A DNA stretch of 14,120 nt from Alkalimonas sp. (GCA_022565655.1 JAIUMG010000046.1:1-14120), one strand, 5' to 3'. Positions 6,003 to 12,267 are shown, counted from the first letter of the stretch. Program-made: numbers and translations. Notes: generated by a model from the letters alone, not told the origin.

Positions 6003-6755
6003 TTATTTTTTTGTTATACGATAGGGCAGTAAGCGATCGGTTTCAGCTTTCACCACGCTATAACACTCGCAGCATAATTGCTCTAGTTTCGGCCGGTTGG
6101 TCACGAAGATATGGCCACGGCTGTAATCAATCACCCCTTGCTTATGCAAACGCCCCGCCGCTTCGGTCACGCCTTCACGACGCACGCCCAACATATTAGC
6201 AATCAGTTCCTGAGTCATCACCAGATGGTTGTCTTTTAGGCGATCGAGCGATAATAGCAACCAGCGACACAGCTGTTGCTCTATGCTGTGGTGACGATTG
6301 CACACCGCTGTTTGCGCCATTTGTGTGATCAAAGCCTGAGAATAACGTAAGGTTAAATGCAATAAATCGCCATGACGGCTGAATTCGGTTTTCATTCGGT
6401 GCCCCAGTAGACGATAGGCAAAACCCGCGCTTTGCACGATAGCGCGGCTGGTGGTGCTTTCACCTCCTAGTACCAGAGACATACCAATCAGGCCATCATG
6501 GCCAACCACGGCGATTTCTGCCTGGGCACCATTTTCCAACACATACAACAACGAAACAACGCAATTGGTGGGAAAATACACATGCCGCATCACTTCACCA
6601 GACTCATACAACACCTTGCCAAGAGGCATGGGCACCAGCTCCATATGCGGAAACAGCCGTTGCTGAATATCATCAGACAAGGCATTTAAAAAGTGATTCT
6701 GGCTAGGTTGATGATCTATCTCTAAAGCACGTTCCGCTCGTTCATTTGTAGGCAT
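6003..6755 (-). CDS. Crp/Fnr family transcriptional regulator (copy 2)
   Basis: A 250-residue regulator with the same architecture as the gene at 5091. A beta-roll sensor domain spans about 28-120 (GKVLYESGEVMRHVYFPTNCVVSLL, EIAVVGHDGLIGMSLVLGG) and a dimer helix about 122-152. A winged helix lies at about 177-222 (ELIANMLGVRREGVTEAAGRLHKQG, IDYSRGHIFVTNR) and is followed by a Cys-rich LEQLCCECY stretch shared in part by copy 1 (CVCY). The ATG at 6755 has AAGGA 7 bases upstream. No cAMP-contact Arg-Ser motif or iron-sulphur ligand set is visible. The recognition helices (GVRRSGVTVAAG and GVRREGVTEAAG) are nearly the same, so both proteins probably bind similar DNA. The pair lies between the YqjD-like operon and the BON/PRC genes. 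Confidence 0.9.
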   Translation of the reverse strand: MPTNERAERALEIDHQPSQNHFLNALSDDIQQRLFPHMELVPMPLGKVLYESGEVMRHVYFPTNCVVSLLYVLENGAQAEIAVVGHDGLIGMSLVLGGESTTSRAIVQSAGFAYRLLGHRMKTEFSRHGDLLHLTLRYSQALITQMAQTAVCNRHHSIEQQLCRWLLLSLDRLKDNHLVMTQELIANMLGVRREGVTEAAGRLHKQGVIDYSRGHIFVTNRPKLEQLCCECYSVVKAETDRLLPYRITKK

Positions 6756-6789
6756 AGATTATCCTTCCCTGTGATTAGAGTAAGCACTC

Positions 6790-6826
6790 AGTATAACTGA
6801 TACCGAGGCCTGCTCTGTTCGGTAAC
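6790..6826 (-). promoter_or_regulatory. Promoter and dyad for Crp/Fnr copy 2
   Basis: On the minus strand a TATACT -10 hexamer (6795-6790) lies 34 bases upstream of the ATG. Just before it is a dyad, TACCGA-(12 bases)-TCGGTA (6824-6801), with flanks CG and TC like those of the site in front of copy 1. The shared half-sites suggest one operator family used by both regulators. Confidence 0.42.
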
Positions 6827-6850
6827 GTACATAAAAACAAACAATGCCAG

Positions 6851-7162
6851 CTATTTTACCTGCATATCATTCTTAACTGAGGTCACGCCAGTCACATCTC
6901 GGGCTAAACGCACCGCAATCGGCATATGCGAAGCCGAGCTGACAAAGCCACTTAGCTGTACTTCACCTTTAAAGGTTTCGACACTTATTTCGTTCACTTT
7001 CAATGACTCATGATTAAATATGGCCGCCTTTACTTTGGTGGTAATTACCGTGTCATCAATGTATTCACCGGTACTTTCACTGGTGGCAGTTGCCCCACAG
7101 CCTAATAGCATCAAACTAAACAGGCTAAGAAAAAATACAGTATAAATATTTCGTGTTTTCAT
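6851..7162 (-). CDS. BON-domain lipoprotein (second in pair)
   Basis: A 103-residue lipoprotein. The signal peptide ends in a lipobox LMLLGC (Cys22), and residue +2 is Gly, which by the E. coli rule would allow Lol transport to the outer membrane. One BON domain (about 34-103: DDTVITTKVKAAIF, VNEISVETFKGEVQLSGFVSS, VTGVTSVKNDMQVK) is present. BON domains are found in OsmY and related proteins and are thought to bind phospholipid or envelope components under osmotic stress. I chose the ATG at 7162 because AAGGA lies 9 bases upstream; the ATG at 7171 directly abuts that site. It follows the other BON gene by 32 bases on the same strand, so they are probably cotranscribed. Confidence 0.9.
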   Translation of the reverse strand: MKTRNIYTVFFLSLFSLMLLGCGATATSESTGEYIDDTVITTKVKAAIFNHESLKVNEISVETFKGEVQLSGFVSSASHMPIAVRLARDVTGVTSVKNDMQVK

Positions 7163-7194
7163 GATTATCATTCCTTTTCGTTGCTAGAGCGTGT

Positions 7195-7554
7195 TTAATA
7201 GCTGCTCGTCGTCATGACTATCTCAAGATTATTGTGCACCTGGATAACACCACTGACTTTTTTGGCTATTTCTGTTGCACGGTTTTTTTCCTGCAATGAA
7301 GCCACAGTGCCACTGAGTGTAATATGGCCTTCATCTGCATCAACATTGATGCTGCGGCGGTTAAGCGAAGCCTCAAGCTGCAAAGCATTGGTCACATCAC
7401 GGTTCAAACTGCTGTCATCCACCTGATAACTCTGGCTGCTATCTCTGTCTTGCGCAGGGCTCATCGGTGCCGAAGCGGTATTTCTGTCGCAAGCGGTCAA
7501 TACGAACAATGGCAGCGTTAACAGCACAGCATAGAGGTTGTGATGTAGTTTCAT
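7195..7554 (-). CDS. BON-domain lipoprotein (first in pair)
   Basis: A 119-residue lipoprotein with a signal peptide and lipobox VLTAC (Cys22), then a Ser/Asp/Gln-rich linker and one BON domain (about 48-116: SLNRDVTNALQLEASLN, INVDADEGHITLSGTVAS, VSGVIQVHNNLEIV). Residue +2 after the lipidated Cys is Asp, which in E. coli signals retention in the inner membrane, unlike the Gly of its downstream partner. That rule may not hold in all gammaproteobacteria. GAGGA lies 7 bases upstream of the ATG. It is the first gene of a two-gene BON unit, divergent from the PRC-barrel gene at 7750. Confidence 0.9.
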   Translation of the reverse strand: MKLHHNLYAVLLTLPLFVLTACDRNTASAPMSPAQDRDSSQSYQVDDSSLNRDVTNALQLEASLNRRSINVDADEGHITLSGTVASLQEKNRATEIAKKVSGVIQVHNNLEIVMTTSSY

Positions 7555-7604
7555 AATTAGATCCTCGTTTGGTTTGGACCTAGAGCCTATCGTTATTTGT
7601 GATG

Positions 7605-7634
7605 GTTATCTGTGCGCCAACGTACCTTGATAAC
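7605..7634. promoter_or_regulatory. Dyad in the divergent BON/PRC-barrel promoter region
   Basis: GTTATC at 7605-7610 and GATAAC at 7629-7634 form 6-base arms around an 18-base spacer, midway between the divergent BON operon and PRC-barrel gene. It could bind a dimeric regulator acting on both. The rest of 7555-7749 holds only probable promoter DNA; no further gene is seen. Confidence 0.25.
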
Positions 7635-7749
7635 GTTTTGTTGTATGGTGTGGTAGCGCACCGAGCTGGCCCTAAAGCTCCATTATGCTGCATCAAGCTT
7701 GCGTCAACACTCTCGTTCGACAGCAAGACTATTCAAGTTGGAGCTGAAA

Positions 7750-8154
7750 ATGAACTATGAAACACGCGATACCTTAGGCATGTACAAAGAGTCTCTTGAT
7801 GGCCCAGGCCCACATTTGATGGGTGCCGATACCTTAATAGGCAATGATGTGTACAACCAGAAAGACGAAAATCTTGGTGACATTAAAGAAATCATGCTGG
7901 ATGTCACCAACGGCAAAGTCAGCTATGCCGTGCTGTCATTTGGCTCATTTCTCGGCATGGGTGAAAAGTTATTTGCGGTACCATGGGACGCACTGACACT
8001 GGATACCGAGAACAAGCGCTTTGTGTTGAATGTCGATAAAGACACCTTAAGTGATGCACCTGGCTTTGATAAGAAACACTGGCCAAATATGGCAGATAAG
8101 ACCTGGACAAAAAATGTAGATGCTTATTATGCCAATAGCAGACCCAGATTTTAA
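7750..8154 (+). CDS. PRC-barrel domain protein (cytoplasmic)
   Basis: A 134-residue protein without a signal peptide. It has one PRC-barrel domain at about 25-105 (GADTLIGNDVYNQKDENLGDIKEIMLD, YAVLSFGSFLGMGEKLFAVPWDAL, FVLNVDKDTL) and then an aromatic C-terminal tail (KKHWPNMADKTWTKNVDAYY). This resembles the common stand-alone PRC-barrel stress proteins and is clearly related to the two exported repeats at 1853-2830 (IGTDV/IGNDV, SVGGFLGMGQK/SFGSFLGMGEK). I chose the ATG at 7750, since GGAG lies 7 bases upstream; the frame extends further upstream but without such a site. A strong terminator follows at 8187. Ligand unknown. Confidence 0.92.
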   Translation: MNYETRDTLGMYKESLDGPGPHLMGADTLIGNDVYNQKDENLGDIKEIMLDVTNGKVSYAVLSFGSFLGMGEKLFAVPWDALTLDTENKRFVLNVDKDTLSDAPGFDKKHWPNMADKTWTKNVDAYYANSRPRF

Positions 8155-8186
8155 ACCTAGCTTTATCCAATTTGGCATGATTGCTG

Positions 8187-8212
8187 ACCCGTTTTTATAA
8201 ACGGGTTTTTTT
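8187..8212 (+). terminator. Intrinsic terminator after the PRC-barrel gene
   Basis: ACCCGTTT-TTAT-AAACGGGT is a perfect 8-bp stem with a 4-base loop, followed directly by seven T. It lies 33 bases after the stop codon, a textbook Rho-independent terminator. It shows that the lmo0937-type gene downstream needs its own promoter. Confidence 0.93.
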
Positions 8213-8294
8213 ATGCTTATGTTGCATAGCGAACATACAAAGCAACTAAACGCTTGCATAGTAAGTGACATGAACACTTAACAGGCGACATCTC

Positions 8295-8441
8295 ATGTTA
8301 GAAACCATCATTGTACTGCTGATTATTTTATGGGCTCTGGGGCTGGTATCATCCTATACCATGGGTGGCTTTATTCACATCTTGCTGGTCATCGCTTTAG
8401 TGGTGGTCGCTGTACGTTTAATTCGCGGTCGAGGAGTTTGA
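8295..8441 (+). CDS. lmo0937-family small membrane protein
   Basis: A 48-residue peptide. It is almost entirely two hydrophobic helices (about 4-19 and 24-41) separated by SSYTMGGFIH, with a basic tail RLIRGRGV. The LxLILWALGLVxSYTxGGFIHILLVIAxVVVxxRLIxGR pattern is characteristic of the lmo0937 family (related to DUF5670), found beside stress genes in many bacteria. Function unknown; it inserts in the inner membrane. Only a weak AGGCGA is seen upstream. The stop is 34 bases before the degenerate GGDEF gene, in the same direction, so the two are probably cotranscribed. Confidence 0.85.
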   Translation: MLETIIVLLIILWALGLVSSYTMGGFIHILLVIALVVVAVRLIRGRGV

Positions 8442-8475
8442 TCCAACAGTAAACTGAGTCCAGCAAGGAGCCATT

Positions 8476-9084
8476 ATGCAGCATACCCTGCCCCCCTCTG
8501 AGCCCAGCTATGCCGAATTAAAACAGCAGCTGGAGCAAGCTGAGAAAATTACAGAACGCACCTTGTGTGAGCTATTGGCACTGCGACAGAAGCAAGCGCT
8601 AGAGCCACCTGCGAATACACCGGGTATCGTGCAAATAGAAGCTCAATTGCAGTTTATACTAAAGCATGCACAACGCCATAGCCGCGGCTTTGCTTTGATG
8701 TTTATTCAGCTCGATCAGTTCAAGGCGCTTCGCGACAGTTGTAACTCCGCTTTCATCAATGAAATTACTGCACAAACACTGGCCTGCCTAAGCGCTGCAA
8801 TTCGCCAATGCGACAGCATCAGTCAGCTGGCTGATGATCAGTTTTTGCTGCTCATCACTGATGTATCAAGGATTTATGATACGGTGCTGGTTGCTGAAAA
8901 ATTATTGCAGAAGCTAGATGCCTTGCATCGCTTTACATTGCAAACCCCCGAACTAACCACCAGTATTGGTATTAGTCGCTTTCCTGAAGATGGCAACGAT
9001 GCCATGTTGCTGATAGAGCGTTCAGCCGCTGCCATGCTGCATGCTCAACATCGTGGCGGCAACCAGTTTTCACTGCTTCGCTGA
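8476..9084 (+). CDS. Degenerate GGDEF protein with retained I-site
   Basis: A 202-residue protein homologous to the cyclase at 3212. Residues 11-42 form a coiled coil and the GGDEF-like domain spans about 50-202. The signature is replaced by ADDQF (119-123), the metal-binding Asp of FIDLD is Gln (FIQLD, Q78), and the NDxxGHxxGD motif is lost (RDSCNSAFIN), so cyclase activity is not expected. The I-site RxxD is kept as R110-Q-C-D113, exactly five residues before the signature. The SIGISRFPEDG strand and a relic of the last helix also remain. Loss of the active site with a kept I-site is the pattern of c-di-GMP receptor proteins such as PelD. AAGGAG lies 5 bases before the ATG. Its 3' end overlaps the convergent kinase gene by 15 bases. 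Confidence 0.88.
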   Translation: MQHTLPPSEPSYAELKQQLEQAEKITERTLCELLALRQKQALEPPANTPGIVQIEAQLQFILKHAQRHSRGFALMFIQLDQFKALRDSCNSAFINEITAQTLACLSAAIRQCDSISQLADDQFLLLITDVSRIYDTVLVAEKLLQKLDALHRFTLQTPELTTSIGISRFPEDGNDAMLLIERSAAAMLHAQHRGGNQFSLLR

Positions 9085-9945
9085 TTCGGGCTTCGCCTGA
9101 TGATGCAGTTCTGTCAGTTGCTGCTGCGTATTTAACGTCACTATGTAATCGGCTTGATAAGGCAGCTGCTGCCAGCTCGCTTGAGTCAGGCGTTGAAACG
9201 ACAACATAAAGTCCGCCAGCTCAGCTTCTCTCATGCCAGTACCACGATGCTGCCACAGCGCTTGCTCCTGCCTTAGTCGCCAGTGGCAAATGCTCTCCCA
9301 GTCAGGGGCCTGCAGCCAGATCAATGGCCTCATCAGTTGCCAGTAATCCCTATAGGCCCCCGCCAACTGCTGATTAACAAACTGTCGCCAGCGCAAATCA
9401 GGATCCAGTTCGGCTTCCATACGATTCACCGCACTGACCAGCTCTGCGTTGCTTTGCGGAGCCAGCCCCAGACACCAGCCTTCCACAATCAGCATATCCA
9501 ATTGCTGAGGTCGCAATGCCGCCCCCGGTTGATCAAGAGCTTTATCAAACTGCGGCAAGCAAACCGCCTCGCCCGCCAATACAGCCGAAGCATTCTGAAT
9601 CGCCTGCTTAATAGCATGAGTGCCGGGTACCCCGCGCTGCGTAAGTAGCGGGTGCACCTCACTAGCCAGTTGCTGCCGCTTTTCCTGACTCAGGTAGTAA
9701 TCATCCAGTGATACTGCAGCAGCGCGTATATCTTGCGCATGCAGCAACTGAACCAAAATTGCTGCCAAAGTCGTTTTGCCACTGCCCTGCGCACCACTGA
9801 TGCCCACCACAGCAGGCTGCGGCTGGTTCAGCAGCGCTGATAACAGTTGCTGCAAAAGCCGTAAATAATCCTGCTCTGCCTGCTCGCTTAACGCCAGGGG
9901 CTGCAGTAAAGGCAATGCCAGAGCCTGAAGTTCTGCTTGGGTCAT
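9070..9945 (-). CDS. D-glycerate 3-kinase-type P-loop kinase
   Basis: A 291-residue cytoplasmic kinase related to plant glycerate kinase (GLYK), yeast Tda10 and the uridine/pantothenate kinase fold. It has a Walker A motif GISGAQGSGKTT (K57), a conserved VSLDDYYLS strand and turn carrying the likely catalytic Asp, the HPLLTQRGVPGTHA loop that marks this family, and the Walker B-like LIVEGWCLG. In this family ATP phosphorylates D-glycerate to 3-phosphoglycerate, feeding glycolysis; the exact substrate of bacterial members is not always proven. I chose the ATG at 9945 because AAAAGG lies about 6 bases upstream; an ATG-less extension to 9990 lacks such a site. Length and motifs are normal for the family. 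It is convergent with the degenerate GGDEF gene and divergent from the VOC gene. Confidence 0.88.
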   Translation of the reverse strand: MTQAELQALALPLLQPLALSEQAEQDYLRLLQQLLSALLNQPQPAVVGISGAQGSGKTTLAAILVQLLHAQDIRAAAVSLDDYYLSQEKRQQLASEVHPLLTQRGVPGTHAIKQAIQNASAVLAGEAVCLPQFDKALDQPGAALRPQQLDMLIVEGWCLGLAPQSNAELVSAVNRMEAELDPDLRWRQFVNQQLAGAYRDYWQLMRPLIWLQAPDWESICHWRLRQEQALWQHRGTGMREAELADFMLSFQRLTQASWQQLPYQADYIVTLNTQQQLTELHHQAKPESAKQ

Positions 9946-10020
9946 GATGAACCTTTTATCAAATAAATTAATACTGCCTATCAAGACCAACTATACTGCT
10001 TAGAAACATTGGGAGCCACC

Positions 10021-10374
10021 ATGAAACAAAGTGGAAAAATCAACTACATCGAGCTGCCCTGCCGCGATATGGCGGCGACCAAGGCGTTTTTTAGCAAGGT
10101 ATTTGGCTGGGGCTTCGTCGATTATGGCCCGGATTACATGGCCATTACGGATGCCGGCATCGATGGCGGCTACTACCAAAGCGAGCAAAGTGCGCTGACT
10201 GCACATGGTAGCGCTTTGGTGGTGCTCTATAGTGCAGAGCTGGAGCAAAGCTTAACGGCAGTGAAAGACGCTGGCGGGACCATCATCAAAGATATTTTCA
10301 GCTTCCCGGGTGGACGGCGTTTTCATTTTACCGATCCCAGCGGTAACGAATACGCGGTTTGGACGGATGGATGA
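10021..10374 (+). CDS. VOC (glyoxalase/bleomycin-resistance) family protein
   Basis: A 117-residue single-chain member of the vicinal oxygen chelate superfamily, with two beta-alpha-beta-beta-beta units. The first starts INYIELPCRDMAATKAFFSKVFGW and the second ALVVLYSAELEQSLTAVKDAGG, ending FHFTDPSGNEYAVW. This last motif carries the C-terminal Glu typical of metal-binding VOC proteins. These proteins dimerise and bind a metal or small hydrophobic ligand; substrate cannot be told from sequence. GGGAG lies 6 bases upstream of the ATG at 10021. It meets the DUF4386 gene tail to tail with a single base between stops, so the two messages overlap. Confidence 0.9.
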   Translation: MKQSGKINYIELPCRDMAATKAFFSKVFGWGFVDYGPDYMAITDAGIDGGYYQSEQSALTAHGSALVVLYSAELEQSLTAVKDAGGTIIKDIFSFPGGRRFHFTDPSGNEYAVWTDG

Positions 10375-10375
10375 A

Positions 10376-11107
10376 CTAAAGAATGCTTTGGTTCCCTTTC
10401 GCAACAGCCTGATGCCATTTTTCTTTATGCACACCTTTAAAAGTAAGCCAGAGAGCAAAAAAAAGCTCTGCGATAAAAGACAGTACAAGAATAGGAAACA
10501 CCACGCCGGACAGAGACGGAGCAACCAGCAAGGTCAGGCTGTTGATTAAATAACTTACACCGGCGACCATCAGCAAAACCCCGAGAAATTTTGGAAAATA
10601 GCCCGAGTGGAAAATAAGGGTTCCATAGCCAATGCAGGCAAAACCAAAGAAGATAAGCCCAAGGCCAAAGCCGTAATCATGCAGACTTGCCAGCACCATT
10701 ACTTGTGCGTGGATTTGCTCGGCCGTAAAGGCAGACAAAGAGTAAGCATTGTTCATCATAATCAGCGGTGCCAACAGCACCAATTTATTGGCAACAAGCA
10801 CAGAGGTTTGTACCAAATTAAAAGCGACAGAGAGCAAAGCCAGAGGTTTACTCACCTGCTTTAGTAAGAGGTAAAGAATAATCATTACGGGGATGTCCAG
10901 CGCATGCATCAGCACATCACCGGTAATGCTGAGCCGCCAGCTGGTTTCAGCTTGCAAGATATTGCTGGCTGTTAAGGCTGCATCACCAGAAACGAATAAT
11001 GGTTCTCTGATAAAGAGATAGCCCACCAGGCCAAGAAAAATGATCAAAAGATAGGACAACCCGGCAATTCTGGCATAAAAGTTTGGTGAGTCTGTAAAAG
11101 AACGCAT
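10376..11107 (-). CDS. DUF4386 domain membrane protein
   Basis: A 243-residue inner-membrane protein with about six transmembrane segments (near 15-33, 66-84, 88-112, 145-165, 170-190 and 200-222). It starts RIAGLSYLLIIFLGLVGYLF, then ALTASNIL, a WRLSITGDVLMHALDIPVMIILYLLL segment and the LHDYGFGLGLIFFGFACIGYG segment, all characteristic of DUF4386. Function is unknown; these genes often sit alone or by regulators. GGGGA lies 7 bases upstream of the ATG. A fragment of a second DUF4386 gene lies at 12154-12240 on the same strand, so there was once a duplicate beyond the toxin-antitoxin pair. Confidence 0.88.
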   Translation of the reverse strand: MRSFTDSPNFYARIAGLSYLLIIFLGLVGYLFIREPLFVSGDAALTASNILQAETSWRLSITGDVLMHALDIPVMIILYLLLKQVSKPLALLSVAFNLVQTSVLVANKLVLLAPLIMMNNAYSLSAFTAEQIHAQVMVLASLHDYGFGLGLIFFGFACIGYGTLIFHSGYFPKFLGVLLMVAGVSYLINSLTLLVAPSLSGVVFPILVLSFIAELFFALWLTFKGVHKEKWHQAVAKGNQSIL

Positions 11108-11186
11108 TAATCATTCCCCTATATTTAATTTTATTGGCGCATTACCCAATAGTCATCTTCGTCCTGATAGAGCAAATTATCTCGAG

Positions 11187-11209
11187 ATCAAAGGATCTGG
11201 CCCCTTGAT
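11187..11209. repeat. REP-like hairpin after the GNAT gene
   Basis: ATCAAAGGATCTGGCCCCTTGAT folds into a 9-bp stem that includes G-U pairs. On the minus strand it reads TCAAGGGGCCAGATCC, starting right after the GNAT stop codon. The word resembles REP elements of the TCAAGGGGTCAGA type that are spread by RAYT (Y1) transposases, but this recollection is untested. No transposase gene and no second copy were seen in the window. It may also act as a 3' transcript hairpin. The remainder of 11108-11209 shows nothing else. Confidence 0.35.
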
Positions 11210-11737
11210 TTACCCAAGTAACGCCTTAATCGTCTGGATACTGAGAAACATTTTAGCGATATCTGCTTTGCCACCATCGTCAAGACGGGTAAAACCCAGT
11301 GATAAGTAAAAAGCTGTGGCATCAGGATCAGCATCCAGATAGAGTCCATAAATACCAATTTCTTTTGCTGCTCTATGCACTCTGTGTAATGCATCAGACA
11401 TCATTTTTTTTCCGATACCTTGTCCTTGCAGGCTTTTATCAACGCCTAACATAACCAAACGAACACAGGGAATATCTCTGGGTAAACTGCCCTGAGACAG
11501 CTTATCTAATTCTGGTGCAGATAATTTAAAAGACGTTAAGGTATAAAAAGCAGAAAAGCATTCACTGTTCTCTGTATCTAATAACACGTAGGCCTGAGAA
11601 AAATGCTGGCTGATCTGCTTTTTCAGTGAAGAGTGAACAAACTTATTAATGATCTTGTTCCCGCAGTCGAATTTCTTCTGCTGGAAATAAGTTTTATTCG
11701 TATCATATTGCTCTATAACAAATCTTTTAACGCTCAC
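11210..11737 (-). CDS. GNAT acetyltransferase toxin (TacT type)
   Basis: A 175-residue GNAT protein, partner of the DUF1778 antitoxin. Toxins of this type transfer acetyl from acetyl-CoA to the amino group of aminoacyl-tRNA and stop translation. The N-terminus FDCGNKIINKFVH with QISQHFSQAYVLLD matches the TacT family. The acetyl-CoA loop is Q104-G-Q-G-I-G109 after VRLVMLGVDKSLQ, and Y144 in DATAFYLSLGF is at the place of the catalytic Tyr of TacT. The sequence is full length with no visible break, so it is probably active. Its start overlaps the antitoxin's end by 11 bases, and the promoter lies in front of the antitoxin. Base composition is AT-richer than the flanking genes, which suggests transfer. 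A REP-like hairpin follows the stop. Confidence 0.92.
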   Translation of the reverse strand: MSVKRFVIEQYDTNKTYFQQKKFDCGNKIINKFVHSSLKKQISQHFSQAYVLLDTENSECFSAFYTLTSFKLSAPELDKLSQGSLPRDIPCVRLVMLGVDKSLQGQGIGKKMMSDALHRVHRAAKEIGIYGLYLDADPDATAFYLSLGFTRLDDGGKADIAKMFLSIQTIKALLG

Positions 11738-11999
11738 TAAAGGTTCCTGCTGAAAGTAAGTCCTTTAACCCTTCAGTAGGTTTTGCCGGTTTAGATAAAG
11801 CTTTAAATAATGCAACTTGCTCTGAATGTTGCAGTTCTGCTTGTTCTATCACCTGCCTTGCGGCTTTTAATGCCGGTTCGATGATAAAGCTCGTCATATC
11901 AACCCCTCGCAACAGTGCAGCCTGTGCCAGCAACTCTTTATTTTTCTGAGTAGTCTTCAAATCCAGCCGGGCATCTTTTTTTAACGCTATGGAAACCAT
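11727..11999 (-). CDS. DUF1778 antitoxin (TacA type)
   Basis: A 90-residue ribbon-helix-helix antitoxin. Residues 4-50 carry the DNA-binding fold (ALKKDARLDLKTTQKNKELL, AALLRGVDMTSFIIEPAL), in the usual DUF1778 order where LDL forms the beta strand. The C-terminal tail (KPTEGLKDLLSAGTF) should wrap and block the GNAT toxin. These proteins also repress their own operon cooperatively with the toxin. AGGAGGG lies 6 bases before the ATG, a very strong ribosome site suited to excess antitoxin. It overlaps the toxin start by 11 bases. Palindromes rich in TATACG lie directly upstream. Confidence 0.92.
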   Translation of the reverse strand: MVSIALKKDARLDLKTTQKNKELLAQAALLRGVDMTSFIIEPALKAARQVIEQAELQHSEQVALFKALSKPAKPTEGLKDLLSAGTFSER

Positions 12000-12010
12000 G
12001 CCAACCCTCC

Positions 12011-12089
12011 TATACGGTTGTTATACGTATATATACTGCGAGAGTAGGATGCCAAAGTCAAGTTAATAATGAACGTATATTGTACGTAC
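12011..12089 (-). promoter_or_regulatory. Operator/promoter candidates of the toxin-antitoxin operon
   Basis: A perfect 10-bp palindrome TATACGTATA (12022-12031) lies 22 bases upstream of the antitoxin ATG, next to a further TATACG (12011-12016). A second inverted repeat, ACGTA-TATTG-TACGT, lies at 12073-12087. On the minus strand TTGACT (12061-12056) could be a -35, with the palindrome at or near the -10. Repeated TATACG half-sites fit binding by a ribbon-helix-helix antitoxin. Confidence 0.55.
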
Positions 12090-12153
12090 ACTCCGTCATA
12101 GCTTGAATAGCGAAATCTTGTTTTGCCTGGAATGCGCCCTGCTGCCTAGCCAC

Positions 12154-12240
12154 GTTTCAATATGCCCCCCTTAAAAGTAAGCCAAAGCGCAAAAGTAAAC
12201 TCTGCGATAAAGGACACTATCAAATCAGCCAATGCCTTTG
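12154..12240 (-). pseudogene. 3' fragment of a second DUF4386 gene
   Basis: On the minus strand this reads ALADLIVSFIAEFTFALWLT then FKGGILKRG and a TAG. It closely matches the C-terminus of the DUF4386 protein at 10376 (VLSFIAELFFALWLTFKG). The DNA also aligns with about 10434-10490, roughly four of five bases identical by eye over some 50 bases. A TAA stops the frame just upstream, so only about 29 codons remain. It lies between the metal pump gene and the toxin-antitoxin operator. This points to a duplication or an ancestral second copy, mostly deleted, possibly when the toxin-antitoxin segment entered. Confidence 0.7.
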
Positions 12241-12246
12241 TCCCTT

Positions 12247-12267
12247 AGTCAGTGGTTTCACTGAACT
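12247..12267. repeat. Small hairpin between the DUF4386 fragment and the metal pump gene
   Basis: CAGTG-GTTT-CACTG forms a 5-bp stem, extended by a T-A pair and, past a one-base bulge, by AGT/ACT. It lies downstream of the pump gene stop. No T-run follows on the minus strand, so it is only a weak terminator candidate. Nothing else is seen in 12264-12323. Confidence 0.3.

Noticed and set aside
742..7590. Shared 11-mer CTAGAGCCTAT at about 742 and 7580 as a stress regulon motif
   Set aside because: Shared 11-mers are expected by chance in a window of this size, and the two lie in opposite orientation relative to their genes.
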